64,000 nucleotides of DNA, taken from Chryseobacterium mucoviscidosis. Lineage in GTDB: Bacteria > Bacteroidota > Bacteroidia > Flavobacteriales > Weeksellaceae. Within the stretch, counting starts at the first letter, position 1, and each line of letters starts with the position of its first letter. A program made the position numbers and the translations under genes. The DNA is taken from assembly GCF_002177115.1 (NCBI RefSeq), contig NZ_MVAG01000091.1:103409-167408 (forward strand). The letters run 5' to 3'. Shown here piece by piece: positions 8,778 through 16,839 of this stretch. The notes below the pieces were generated by a model. It saw only the letters and a list, made by a program, of their open reading frames with translations, did not search any database and had not been told where the DNA came from.

Positions 8778-9747
8778 CCTGAATCTGGTTATTAATTTTT
8801 TTGCTGACAACAGACGGATAAATACAGTAATAAAACCCGATGATTGCCAAAGACCCGAAAATAATAATTAAATTTAAAATTAAAGGCATTTTCAGGGCGT
8901 GTCTTGTTACATATCCTTCAATAATTCCTGCACAGATGGTGAAAGGAACGGTACTCAGGAATATTTTGAATGAATCTTTAAATCCGCTTTTGAAAGAATT
9001 AAATCTTGACAGTGTTTTCGGAAATAAAATAGAGGCTCCCAGAATAAGACCGCACATGGCTTCCACTACCATCGCAAAGATTTCAAAAACTCCGTGAAGC
9101 CAGATTCCTCTTGCGCTGTCTTTTAGCGCGCCGTAATCGTAAAAGAAATACTGGAAAGAGCCGAGCATCACACTGTTGTTCAGCAATGCCCACAAAGTTC
9201 CTACTCCGCCTGCAATTCCGTAGATATACAGTCTTGCACCAACTTTTATATTGTTGAAAATAATTCCGATCGTACTTCCCCATGTAGAACCGCTCTGGTA
9301 AACTCCTACCGCATTTCCTGCCTTAATGTTTTCAATCGTCTGGTTCACATATTCTTCACCCAGAATAACTTTGGCGAAATCTTTATCGTAAATTCCGGAA
9401 AGCAGACCGATTAAGGTAAATAATGTAAAGAACAGAAAAGCATATCCCAAATACCTTCTGTACTGGTACATCAGCAAAGGAACTTCGGTTTTGAAGAAAT
9501 GCAGAAACCTGTTTTCTTCTACCCTTTTTGTTTTATAAATTTTCTGGAAGATCTGTGCCGACAAATGGTTAAGATAAACCGTGGTATTACTTTTCGGGTA
9601 ATACGTCTGTGCAAAAGAAAGGTCGTTAACGAGGTTGATGTACAGCGAAGAGAGATCATCAGGATTTTTTTTAATTTTCCCCTGAATAACCTGTTCTATT
9701 CCCAACCATTTTTCTTTATTTTGTTTAATGAAATAAACTTCTCTCAT
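8764..9747 (-). CDS. Stage II sporulation protein M-like membrane protein (DUF95)
   Basis: This membrane protein of about 327 residues belongs to the SpoIIM/DUF95 family. It has a soluble N-terminal part (REVYFIKQNKEKWLG) and then five or so membrane segments, including the family-typical GSFQYFFYDYG and WLHGVFEIFAMVVEAMCGLILG. In non-spore-formers these proteins accompany RDD and MoxR/DUF58 genes. I chose the ATG at 9747, since the upstream ATG at 9783 would run into the divergent RDD gene. It appears to be the first gene of the minus-strand MoxR operon. Confidence 0.8.
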   Translation of the reverse strand: MREVYFIKQNKEKWLGIEQVIQGKIKKNPDDLSSLYINLVNDLSFAQTYYPKSNTTVYLNHLSAQIFQKIYKTKRVEENRFLHFFKTEVPLLMYQYRRYLGYAFLFFTLFTLIGLLSGIYDKDFAKVILGEEYVNQTIENIKAGNAVGVYQSGSTWGSTIGIIFNNIKVGARLYIYGIAGGVGTLWALLNNSVMLGSFQYFFYDYGALKDSARGIWLHGVFEIFAMVVEAMCGLILGASILFPKTLSRFNSFKSGFKDSFKIFLSTVPFTICAGIIEGYVTRHALKMPLILNLIIIFGSLAIIGFYYCIYPSVVSKKINNQIQDAVL

Positions 9748-9774
9748 AATTGTAAGGCTAAAATAATAAAAATA

Positions 9775-10515
9775 ATGTCTCAAATCGCGATAAATACTTC
9801 ACAAAATGTAAATATTAATTTCAACATTGCTGGTGTTGGAGAAAGACTTCTTGCTTATATTATCGATCTTCTTATTAAAATTGCGTACACCATCGCTATT
9901 CTGTATCTTTTTTTCAATATTCTGAATCTGGGATATGTGATGGATGGGCTGGATCAGTGGTCGATTATTGCTATTTACAGCATTCTTCTTTTCCCGACCG
10001 CGATTTATCCTCTTGTTCTGGAAAGCCTTATGGAAGGGCAGACTCCGGGAAAGAAAGTCATGAAAATCCGTGTGGTGAAAATCGACGGTTATCAGGCGGG
10101 ATTCGGAGATTATATGATTCGCTGGGTTTTCAGGATCATCGATATTTCTATTATCGGTCTTATCTCTGCCATTGTTTCCAAAAACAACCAGCGTTTGGGA
10201 GATATTGCATCAGGAACCGCCGTTATTTCTTTAAAAAACAACATCAATATTTCGCATACGATTCTGGAAAACATTAAAGAAGATTATGTTCCAACTTTTC
10301 CGCAGGTCATTGCTTTAAGCGATAATGATATGAGAATCATCAAAGATAATTATCTGAAAGCTTTACGAGTGGACGACCGACAAATCATCAGCAAACTTTC
10401 CGATAAAATTAAAGGAATTCTGAAGCTGGAAGTAGATCCTACCAAAATGACGGAAAGGCAGTTCATCGGAGTTGTTATTAAGGATTACAATTATTATACG
10501 GGGAAAGACAGTTAG
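9775..10515 (+). CDS. RDD family membrane protein
   Basis: The 246-residue protein starts with a soluble strand (SQIAINTSQNVNINFNIAGV) and enters an RDD domain at GERLLAYIIDLLIKIAY. It continues with three membrane segments and the motif GQTPGKKVMKIRVVK, and ends in a cytoplasmic tail of about 80 residues. RDD proteins are membrane proteins of uncertain role, sometimes linked to ion exchange. The open frame extends to 9499, but the sensible start is the ATG at 9775, only 27 bp from the divergent SpoIIM-like start. The two genes are typical neighbours. Confidence 0.85.
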   Translation: MSQIAINTSQNVNINFNIAGVGERLLAYIIDLLIKIAYTIAILYLFFNILNLGYVMDGLDQWSIIAIYSILLFPTAIYPLVLESLMEGQTPGKKVMKIRVVKIDGYQAGFGDYMIRWVFRIIDISIIGLISAIVSKNNQRLGDIASGTAVISLKNNINISHTILENIKEDYVPTFPQVIALSDNDMRIIKDNYLKALRVDDRQIISKLSDKIKGILKLEVDPTKMTERQFIGVVIKDYNYYTGKDS

Positions 10516-10559
10516 GAAGACGATTTTAAAATATTTTCAAAACACTCTGCTTATAAAAA

Positions 10560-10876
10560 CTCCCGCAGATTTAAAGATTTTGCAGATGATTCTGTAAAAT
10601 TCGACAAATAATTTTTATTAATTTGATTTAGAAACTGCAATCTAAACGCAAAGAAAAAAGTTTTCACCTCATTAAAACTCCGTCGCAGACGGATGAGGAA
10701 GCGCGCTTCTTAGCAGATGAAATCTGCATTCACTTTGCTCCCTAAATATATTCATTCTCAAAATAAAAACTTTGCGTTTAGATAATCTTGAGCAAATTTT
10801 GTCATGCTGAAAGCATCTTTACGATTATATTTTGTAGATTTCTACTGCGTCGAAATGAAAGAGCTGTTTATGAAAG
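10560..10876. repeat. Tandem intergenic repeat, copy 1
   Basis: This is the first of three consecutive copies. Each begins with CTCCCGCAGATTT and ends with CGTCGAAATGA and a short spacer. Inside the copy, ATCTAAACGCAAAG (10640-10653) is perfectly complementary to CTTTGCGTTTAGAT (10770-10783). Between these arms lie the hairpins CCGTC-GCA-GACGG and GCAGAT-GAA-ATCTGC and the palindrome GAAGCGCGCTTC. The part between the AGCAAAG-type arms is shorter than in copies 2 and 3. No plausible gene is seen in the array. Confidence 0.85.
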
Positions 10877-11219
10877 CTCCCGCAGATTTTGCGGATTTTG
10901 CAGATGATTCTTAAAAAAATATCAAATGCTTATACAAAAATTTTTTATTGATTTGATTTAAAAACTGCAATCTAAACGCAAAGGAAAAAGTTTTCACCTC
11001 ATTAAAGAGAAGCAAAGATACTCCGTCGCAGACGGATGATGAAGCGCGCTTCTGAGCAGATGAAATCTGCCTTCACTTTGCTCCCTTAATATATTCATTC
11101 TCAAAATAAAAACTTTGCGTTTAGATAATCCGGAACAAAGTTTGTCATGCTGAAAGCATCTTTAGGATTATATTTTGTAGATTTCTACTGCGTCGAAATG
11201 ACAGAGCTGTTTATGAAAG
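10877..11219. repeat. Tandem intergenic repeat, copy 2
   Basis: This is the second copy, 343 bp, with outer arms at 10970-10983 and 11113-11126. It adds GAGAAGCAAAGATA before the CCGTC hairpin, which creates another inner pair with the later CTTTGCTCCC. The right part (hairpin ATGCT-GAA-AGCAT, then GTAGA-TT-TCTAC and CGTCGAAATGACA) resembles short palindromic elements common in flavobacterial intergenic DNA. Confidence 0.85.
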
Positions 11220-11544
11220 CTCCCGCAGATTTTGCGAATTTAGCAGATGATTCTGAAAAAACCATCGGACGCTTATGCAAACATATTTTTATTGATTTAA
11301 AAACTGCAATCTAAACGCAAAGGAAAAAAGTTTTCCCCTCATTAAAGAGAAGCAAAGATACTCCGTCGCAGACGGATGATGAAGCGCGCTTCTTAGCAGA
11401 TGAAATCTGCCTTCACTTTGCTGCCTAAATGTATTCATTCTCAAAACAAAAACTTTGCGTTTAGATAATCCGAAACAAAGTTTGTATTGCTGAAAAGCAT
11501 CTTTAGGATTATATTTGATGGATTTCTCCTTCGTCGAAATGACA
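11220..11544. repeat. Tandem intergenic repeat, copy 3
   Basis: This is the third copy, with outer arms at 11309-11322 and 11453-11466. It is the most diverged at its right end, where the ATGCTGAAAGCAT hairpin has become TTGCTGAAAAGCA. It stops about 12 bases from the stop codon of the minus-strand membrane protein gene at 11556. Confidence 0.8.
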
Positions 11545-11555
11545 TAATATTCAAA

Positions 11556-12062
11556 CTATATCATTCTAAAACTACGCGTGTAAAAGAACTGAGCAACCAT
11601 CGCCAAAATCAGCAGGACAAAATGCAATACTCTAATTTTTAGTTTATATCTACGGATGATGCAAAGAAAAATAATGTTGATAACGGATGTAAAAAGTATC
11701 GCCACATCATGTATATTTTTCACTTCTGAAATATCAAGATCAAAAGCGCAACGCCTTACCGTTCCAAAATTGAACCTGCAAAAGTGAATGAAAAAAGACA
11801 ACATACACGAGAGGTACAAAATGATAACGTATTCTGAAAAATCTTTTACAAACTGGTTTCTTTCTTTACCAATAAGGGCAAAACCTAAATTTATAAGTGA
11901 CAACAGTAAACAGGACGTTATGGTAAAAAGAATATCATAATTCCCAAAATTCAGAAGATGGTACACCACAAAATACTGAATGGAAACATACAGCGCTCCC
12001 ACCGTTACAGGAAGCCAAAAGAAATGATAAACGAAATAATTTAAATTTGATCTTTCCGGCAT
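11556..12062 (-). CDS. Hypothetical four- to five-pass membrane protein
   Basis: I do not recognise this 168-residue protein. It has about five hydrophobic segments (LPVTVGALYVSIQYFVVYHL, ILFTITSCLLLSLINLGFAL, YVIILYLSCMLSFFIHF, VAILFTSVINIIFLCI and VLHFVLLILAMVAQFFY) separated by short charged loops, and a very short basic C-terminus. No catalytic motif is apparent. It stands alone between the repeat array and a noncoding stretch with a plus-strand terminator. Confidence 0.55.
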   Translation of the reverse strand: MPERSNLNYFVYHFFWLPVTVGALYVSIQYFVVYHLLNFGNYDILFTITSCLLLSLINLGFALIGKERNQFVKDFSEYVIILYLSCMLSFFIHFCRFNFGTVRRCAFDLDISEVKNIHDVAILFTSVINIIFLCIIRRYKLKIRVLHFVLLILAMVAQFFYTRSFRMI

Positions 12063-12182
12063 TTTAGTTTTTTGATAATGTTAATACTATTCAGAATTTC
12101 AATAAGATATTCTGTTCCCTATTCATTAGATTTCCCTTTGTAAACTGTAGAAATCTTACAATGTGAATGTTTGTGAAATGAT

Positions 12183-12220
12183 AAGAGGGCATCTAAATTT
12201 TAGAAAGCCCTCTTTTTCTT
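12183..12220 (+). terminator. Strong plus-strand terminator without an obvious gene
   Basis: The stem AAGAGGGC/GCCCTCTT encloses a second inverted repeat (TCTAAA-T-TTTAGA) and is followed by TTTCTTT on the plus strand. The minus-strand T-run is short and interrupted. Both flanking genes are on the minus strand, so the plus-strand transcript that it would end is not explained. Confidence 0.6.
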
Positions 12221-12277
12221 TGTCTTACATCATTCTAAAATTTTAATAAAGAATATTAGATAATAAATTTTTAGTTT

Positions 12278-13057
12278 CTAATATAAATTCAATTCAATAG
12301 GATTATATTTTTTTAGAGCTTCTTCCGCATTTTTTCTCATGTATTCACGATCTTCTGGATTTTCTATAAATTGCTCATTTAATTTTAATTTTCCGGCAAG
12401 CCTGTTCTTAAAAACTTCAGCTACTTTTTCTTTAGACATATTTTTTATATTGGTTGCAATATTAGCAGATTTGCAAGTATATTTTCTTTTTCTGAAAGCA
12501 TAAAGAGTATAATGATAATCGTCTTTAGAATCGTACACTTCAGTAATTAATCCCGGTAATCCGTTAAATTTATACGGTCCAAATTGGAAGGGGATATCCG
12601 TAGTAAACCAAGCGATCCAAGTTCTGCCGTATTTCGTAACTTCTGCTCTTTGACATTTATACCCTGCAACAGTTTTGAACTCGTTTTTAATCTTCCAGTT
12701 TATATTGTTTGGTTCCTCATATCCGAAATAAGAATAATTAATTTCATCAGTAACATACAATTTTGCAGACGTTGTTCCAATATAGCCTCTAAAATCCGTA
12801 TTATATTTCATTGCTTCGTCGAGTGTGTTGAGTTTTTTCTCTACTATAAGAGAATCTGAAATATATCTGTGTAAATCTTTAAAAAAGGAAGATTTTTCAT
12901 TAATTAGAAGAGCAAATGTGGTTTCTTTTTTGGAATTGCTTGCATTTGAAAGCTTGTAATTTAGCTTATAATTTGCTTCATAAACAACATCAAATTTTTT
13001 CTGCGAAAAAACAGCTATCACAATCAATAAGTGAAATAATAATACAATCTTTTTCAT
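12278..13057 (-). CDS. GLPGLI family protein
   Basis: The 259-residue exported protein has a signal peptide (cleavage near VIAVFSQ) and the family signature FGPYKFNGLPGLITEVYDS at about residues 155-173. It also has the preceding AEVTKYGRTWIAWFTTDIP strand that is typical of the family. GLPGLI proteins are secreted or periplasmic proteins of Bacteroidota with no established function. The gene lies just after the terminator of the small secreted peptide gene, so it is probably transcribed from its own promoter or by read-through. A second family member is at 62970-63782. Confidence 0.88.
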   Translation of the reverse strand: MKKIVLLFHLLIVIAVFSQKKFDVVYEANYKLNYKLSNASNSKKETTFALLINEKSSFFKDLHRYISDSLIVEKKLNTLDEAMKYNTDFRGYIGTTSAKLYVTDEINYSYFGYEEPNNINWKIKNEFKTVAGYKCQRAEVTKYGRTWIAWFTTDIPFQFGPYKFNGLPGLITEVYDSKDDYHYTLYAFRKRKYTCKSANIATNIKNMSKEKVAEVFKNRLAGKLKLNEQFIENPEDREYMRKNAEEALKKYNPIELNLY

Positions 13058-13074
13058 CTAAACATTCTTTTCTA

Positions 13075-13102
13075 AATAAAAACCGCCACTTTTTATGGCG
13101 GT
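13075..13102 (-). terminator. Rho-independent terminator of the small secreted peptide gene
   Basis: A 7-bp stem (ACCGCCA at 13082-13088 with TGGCGGT at 13096-13102) has a 7-base loop. Read on the minus strand it is followed by TTTTTATTT. It lies 21 bases past the stop of the small minus-strand gene. Confidence 0.8.
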
Positions 13103-13122
13103 CATGCATTTTTTAATAATTC

Positions 13123-13332
13123 TTAATGGTAATAAATATGAATCACCACTGTACCGGCATTTGGACAAACTTCACTATTAACATCTCCTAAATAGTTTGC
13201 AAGCTGATCTAATGTCATGTGATCTGCGATAGTTTGGCTCACTTGAAGAACTTTTCCACAAGAAGTTCTGAAAGGGAAAGCAGAAACGACTCCTGCCACT
13301 AAGAAAGCCCCTAATAAAATTGCTTTTTTCAT
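13123..13332 (-). CDS. Small secreted cysteine-containing peptide
   Basis: This 69-residue protein has a clear signal peptide (KKAILLGAFLVAGVVSA). The mature part of about 50 residues contains two cysteines (TSCGKVL and SEVCPNAG) that could form one disulfide, and ends in VVIHIYYH. I do not recognise a family. It has its own promoter (TTG-N21-TATTTTTG at 13362-13393), its own terminator, and faces the XRE regulator gene across a palindromic operator, all of which supports a real regulated gene. Confidence 0.65.
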   Translation of the reverse strand: MKKAILLGAFLVAGVVSAFPFRTSCGKVLQVSQTIADHMTLDQLANYLGDVNSEVCPNAGTVVIHIYYH

Positions 13333-13361
13333 AATTGTTTTTTTTCATTTGTTAAACAGAT

Positions 13362-13393
13362 CAAAAATAAAAATTTAGTACAAGTAAATACAA
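13362..13393 (-). promoter_or_regulatory. Promoter of the small secreted peptide gene
   Basis: On the minus strand TTG (13391-13393) is followed after 21 bases by TATTTTTG (13362-13369), a full match to the flavobacterial -33/-7 consensus, about 30 bases before the start codon. Confidence 0.55.
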
Positions 13394-13401
13394 TTTTCTT
13401 T

Positions 13402-13442
13402 TTGCGATTTTATTGCGATTTTTCGCAAAAAATTTATCTTTA
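13402..13442 (+). promoter_or_regulatory. Palindromic operator and promoter of the XRE regulator
   Basis: TTGCGA-TTTT-TCGCAA at 13413-13428 is a perfect palindrome, and an extra TTGCGA half-site lies one helical turn to the left at 13402-13407. The palindrome supplies the -33 TTG, and TATCTTTA at 13435-13442 (one mismatch to TAnnTTTG) follows after 19 bases. A regulator bound here would block its own promoter and sits close to the divergent peptide promoter. Confidence 0.55.
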
Positions 13443-13459
13443 CACTAAACTTTACAGAA

Positions 13460-13822
13460 ATGGAAAAAACAAAACTCATCGAAGCCCGCAAAAGAAGAAA
13501 CATCAGCCAGGAAAGAATGGCAGACATCCTTTCTATGGATGTTTCCAACTACAACCGAAGAGAGAAGGGAACGGCAAAAATTTCTTTACCGGAATGGCAG
13601 AAAATCGCTGAAGTATTGGAAGTTCCAATTGAAGACATTTTTGAAAATGAAGAAAGTTTAGTTTTTATATTTAATGATAATTCTACAGGTAACGGAAATG
13701 GTATTGGAAATACCAATAATTACAACATTCCGCTTTCTTTGTGGGAATCTCAGAAAAAATACATCGATAAACTTGAAGAAGAAATTGAAGCACTAAAAGC
13801 AGAAATCGCAAAATACAAATAA
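13460..13822 (+). CDS. XRE family helix-turn-helix regulator with C-terminal coiled coil
   Basis: The 120-residue protein has an N-terminal XRE helix-turn-helix domain (RKRRNISQERMADILSMDVS, then NRREKGTAKISLPEWQKIAEVLEV, residues 8-57). A Gly/Asn linker follows, and a short coiled coil (KYIDKLEEEIEALKAEIAKYK) that probably mediates dimerisation. It is likely to bind the TTGCGA palindrome in its own promoter. It diverges from the small secreted peptide gene, which makes that gene the obvious target. Confidence 0.85.
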   Translation: MEKTKLIEARKRRNISQERMADILSMDVSNYNRREKGTAKISLPEWQKIAEVLEVPIEDIFENEESLVFIFNDNSTGNGNGIGNTNNYNIPLSLWESQKKYIDKLEEEIEALKAEIAKYK

Positions 13823-13871
13823 TCTTTCGCGGTGCAGTTTTTGTATTTTACACTTCATAAAAGTTTAAGTT

Positions 13872-14162
13872 ATGAGATTTGAAAATAATAAATCGGGAAA
13901 CGGCGGAGTAATTACTTTAAATAACGATGTTAAAGAAATCGGAAGATTAACGTACACTATTTTCCCCGAAGACAGCAAATTCATTATTTCCTTCGTTTTG
14001 GTTCACCCCGAATTTGAAGGTCGCGGAATGGGAAAATATCTGGTGGAAGAAGCCATAAAGTTTGCCCGCGAAAACAACTGGAAAGTCTACCCGCACTGTT
14101 CTTACGCGCGATCTGTGATGATGAGAATGAAGGATGTGGAAGATATTTTTTTACAGCGTTAA
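13872..14162 (+). CDS. GNAT-like N-acetyltransferase (short YjdJ-type)
   Basis: This 96-residue protein has the compact GNAT fold of the GCN5-related YjdJ/Gtcn type. The acetyl-CoA loop is VHPEFEGRGMGKYLVEEAI, followed by PHCSYARSVMMRM, where the cysteine is conserved in this subgroup. The substrate is unknown. It follows the regulator gene by 49 bp. Its 3' end overlaps the convergent glycosyltransferase gene by 12 bp. Confidence 0.8.
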   Translation: MRFENNKSGNGGVITLNNDVKEIGRLTYTIFPEDSKFIISFVLVHPEFEGRGMGKYLVEEAIKFARENNWKVYPHCSYARSVMMRMKDVEDIFLQR

Positions 14163-15122
14163 CACTTCGTTCACCAAGATTTCTTCAATATCATCGGGAT
14201 AATCTACTTTCAGATGCTGATCGGAATTTATCCAGTTCTGTATTTCTTCCAGTTTCAAGACTTTAGAATTCGGAATTCCCATCTTGTCTAAAGCACAGGC
14301 GTTGCATTCCTGTTCATATTGATTATGAATAGGAATTACGAACAGTTTTTTATCCATAAAAAGTGCTTCTGCAGGACTTTCGAAACCTGCATTGCAGAGA
14401 ATTCCATCGCAGTTTTCAAACGCTTTTAAATACTGAATTTCATCAATCGGAAAAATTTCAACATTATTTTCCTTAAACTGCAATTTGGAATATTTGGAAA
14501 AAACTTTCCATTCTACCGGAATCTGCTTTAAAACTTTAATGATATTTTCATCTGAAAAGCTCGGAAGATACACCAGATAAAAATCTTTTTTGTCGGGATT
14601 CAGGTTTCGGATTTTCCTTCTGATAACCGGTTTTTTTATCTGAGGATGATAATTTTCGAAGTGGAAACCAATTCTTCTTTCGCTCGGAACATAATATTTC
14701 AGCACCATTTCCCCGAAAAAATCTTTTTTATCCGGTTTCGGCGTTTCTTTAAACAACATGGAAGCCTGATGACTGAGTTCTATCATCGGATGTTTTTTGA
14801 ATTTACAAGCCCATCCCGTTAAAGGTTCATAATCGTTGATGACTAAATCGTACTGAGAAAGCTCGATTTCGCGGATCGCTTTGAAGGCTTCTAAAAAACC
14901 ATTGTCTGTAAACGTTTTCCGATAGGATAAACCGCCTGTTTTATCGTAAAGAAGGGAAACGCCTTTATGTTTAAAATTAATACCAAAATCAGCCTTTAAC
15001 TGCGACTGATGTCCGCTGATAAGTGTATCCACAGAAGCATATTTTTTCAGGATCGGAACAATTTCCTGCGCGCGTGCGACGTGTCCGTTTCCGGTTCCCT
15101 GAAAGGCGTATAAAATTCTCAT
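14151..15122 (-). CDS. MurG-like glycosyltransferase family protein
   Basis: The 323-residue protein opens with ILYAFQGTGNGHVARAQEIVP, the GT-B nucleotide-sugar transferase N-terminal loop. Its second half has the acceptor/donor-loop pattern FENCDGILCNAGFESPAEALF followed by PIHNQYEQECNA. It resembles the MJ1255-type family of putative glycosyltransferases found in archaea and Bacteroidota. The substrate is unknown. Its start overlaps the stop of the LpxH-like phosphatase gene by 4 bp (ATGA), so the two are translationally coupled and probably act on the same envelope glycan or lipid. Confidence 0.8.
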   Translation of the reverse strand: MRILYAFQGTGNGHVARAQEIVPILKKYASVDTLISGHQSQLKADFGINFKHKGVSLLYDKTGGLSYRKTFTDNGFLEAFKAIREIELSQYDLVINDYEPLTGWACKFKKHPMIELSHQASMLFKETPKPDKKDFFGEMVLKYYVPSERRIGFHFENYHPQIKKPVIRRKIRNLNPDKKDFYLVYLPSFSDENIIKVLKQIPVEWKVFSKYSKLQFKENNVEIFPIDEIQYLKAFENCDGILCNAGFESPAEALFMDKKLFVIPIHNQYEQECNACALDKMGIPNSKVLKLEEIQNWINSDQHLKVDYPDDIEEILVNEVLTL

Positions 15123-15946
15123 TGGCTGAAGTTGGTTACTATTTTTAAAAGTTCATCACTATCGATTTCCTGAATTTCCTCTGCGGTATCATCTTTTAAA
15201 GAATCTTTATGTTCGTCATAATAAAAAATCTTCCACTCGTTATTATTGTACTCCAGTGCGGAAAGATTTTCGATCCAGTCGCCGGAATTAAGATACGTGC
15301 AGGAACCTTTTTTATTAATCACCTCCCGAATCTGCGGCTGATGAATATGTCCGCAAACTACGTAATCGTAATGATTGTCGATGGCAAGTTCGGAGGCAGT
15401 CAGCTCAAAATCCCCAATGTATTTTACCGCTTTCTTCACATTGTTTTTAATTTTTTTTGAAAATGAATATTTTTCTTTTCCCATTTTCTCCAAAAACCAA
15501 TTCACAACATTATTGATTACAATTAATAAATCATAGCCTTTTCCTCCCAGTTTAGCAATCCATTTCGAATGCTGAACGGAAGCGTCAAACACATCTCCGT
15601 GAAAGATCCATGTTTTTTTATTGTCTATGTCTAAACAGATTTTATTACAGACTTTAAGCTTACCCAGTTGGAAGTCGGTAAACTTCCGGAACATCTCATC
15701 ATGATTTCCGGTAATGTAGTAAACATCTGTGTTTTTTGTGGCAAAGGACAATATTTTTTTGATGACCTTTAAATGGGGTTTAGGGAAGTAAGACTTTTTG
15801 AATTGCCAGATATCGATAATATCTCCATTCAAAACTAAAGTTTTAGGCTGAATAGAATTAAGATATCGCAGTAATTCTTTAGCCTTACATCCGTAAGTTC
15901 CCAGATGAACATCCGATATAACAACTAATTCGACGTTTCTTTTCAT
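15119..15946 (-). CDS. LpxH-like UDP-2,3-diacylglucosamine diphosphatase / metallophosphoesterase
   Basis: This protein of about 275 residues carries the full calcineurin-like metal-binding set: SDVHLG, NGDIIDIW, GNHDE, HGDVFD and CGHIHQPQI. The length and insertion pattern fit the LpxH family, which hydrolyses UDP-2,3-diacylglucosamine to lipid X in lipid A synthesis. A related phosphatase role is also possible. I chose the ATG at 15946 over the TTG at 15958. It is coupled to the downstream glycosyltransferase gene. Confidence 0.82.
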   Translation of the reverse strand: MKRNVELVVISDVHLGTYGCKAKELLRYLNSIQPKTLVLNGDIIDIWQFKKSYFPKPHLKVIKKILSFATKNTDVYYITGNHDEMFRKFTDFQLGKLKVCNKICLDIDNKKTWIFHGDVFDASVQHSKWIAKLGGKGYDLLIVINNVVNWFLEKMGKEKYSFSKKIKNNVKKAVKYIGDFELTASELAIDNHYDYVVCGHIHQPQIREVINKKGSCTYLNSGDWIENLSALEYNNNEWKIFYYDEHKDSLKDDTAEEIQEIDSDELLKIVTNFSQ

Positions 15947-16004
15947 AGTTTTATGCAAAGAAACTACTTGAAAGTTAACTGTATATGAATGTTATATTAT
16001 TTTT

Positions 16005-16745
16005 TTAGAGAGTTTCCATCAACTCTTCTGTAATTTCCATATTATGATATACGTTTTGTACATCATCATCGTCCTCGAAACGCTCAAGCATTTTCATATT
16101 TGCCTTGAACTGCTCTTCGTTTACTTCTTTTGTATTGTTCGGAATTCTCTGAAGTTCTGCGCTTTTTGCTTCAATTCCCAGTTCGTCTAATTTGTGAGAT
16201 AAAGAACCGAAATCTTCGAAAGCTGTTGTAATCATTACTTCTTCTTCATCTTTTTCTACGTCTTCTGCTCCGCCGTCAATCATTTCCATTTCAAAATCGT
16301 CCCAATCCATTTTAATCTGAGTTAAATCGATCGTGAAAATCCCTTTTCTGTCGAAGATGAAAGCTAACTCGCCATTTTTACCAAGGTTTCCATCAAACTT
16401 ATTGAAAATAGCTCTTACATTGGCAACAGTTCTTGTTGTATTGTTTGTCGTACATTCTACGAAAAAAGCAACACCACCTTGTCCGTAACCTTCGTAAGTA
16501 ATTTCTTCGTAGTTTTCTGCATCTGCTCCACTTGCCTTTTTAATCGCTCTTTCTACGTTGTCTTTCGGCATGTTTGCACCTTTAGCATTCTGGATGCATC
16601 TTCTTAGTGCAGGATTAGATTCCGGATCTGGACCTCCTGCTTTTACTGCCAGTGCAATATCTTTACCTATTTTAGAAAAAGTCTTAGCCATCTTGTCCCA
16701 TCTGGCCATCTTAGATGCTTTTCTATATTCAAACGCTCTTCCCAT
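16005..16745 (-). CDS. YebC/PmpR family regulator
   Basis: The 246-residue protein is a full-length YebC family member: GRAFEYRKASKMARWDKMAKTFSKIGKDI opens the first domain, ANMPKDNVERAIKKASG follows, and YEGYGQGGVAFFVECTTNN is the family signature. It has the usual acidic middle and C-terminal region (FEDDDDVQNVYHNME). YebC proteins were described as DNA-binding regulators, and more recent work links them to translation of polyproline stretches. It is monocistronic here. Confidence 0.92.
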   Translation of the reverse strand: MGRAFEYRKASKMARWDKMAKTFSKIGKDIALAVKAGGPDPESNPALRRCIQNAKGANMPKDNVERAIKKASGADAENYEEITYEGYGQGGVAFFVECTTNNTTRTVANVRAIFNKFDGNLGKNGELAFIFDRKGIFTIDLTQIKMDWDDFEMEMIDGGAEDVEKDEEEVMITTAFEDFGSLSHKLDELGIEAKSAELQRIPNNTKEVNEEQFKANMKMLERFEDDDDVQNVYHNMEITEELMETL

Positions 16746-16785
16746 TTTATATTTTTAATTTTCAACAAAATTACTTAAAAGTGAA

Positions 16786-16820
16786 CGAAAAAAAAATACC
16801 CCCAGAGAACTGGAGGTATT
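16786..16820 (-). terminator. Rho-independent terminator of the OmpA-family gene
   Basis: AATACCCCCAG (16795-16805) pairs with CTGGAGGTATT (16810-16820) across a 4-base loop, with a single G-T wobble. On the minus strand the stem is followed by a run of about nine T. It begins 20 bases after the stop. Confidence 0.85.
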
Positions 16821-16839
16821 TATATTTAGAAAAATTTAA

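Noticed and set aside
9499..9774. Upstream extension of the RDD reading frame
   Set aside because: It is antisense to the SpoIIM-like gene, and the RDD family N-terminus starts at the ATG at 9775.
10560..11544. CRISPR array
   Set aside because: Units are about 320-340 bp, contiguous and without unique spacers, and no cas gene is present.
15947..15958. TTG start four codons upstream of the LpxH-like gene
   Set aside because: The ATG at 15946 is the better codon and matches the family start just before the first metal-binding strand.
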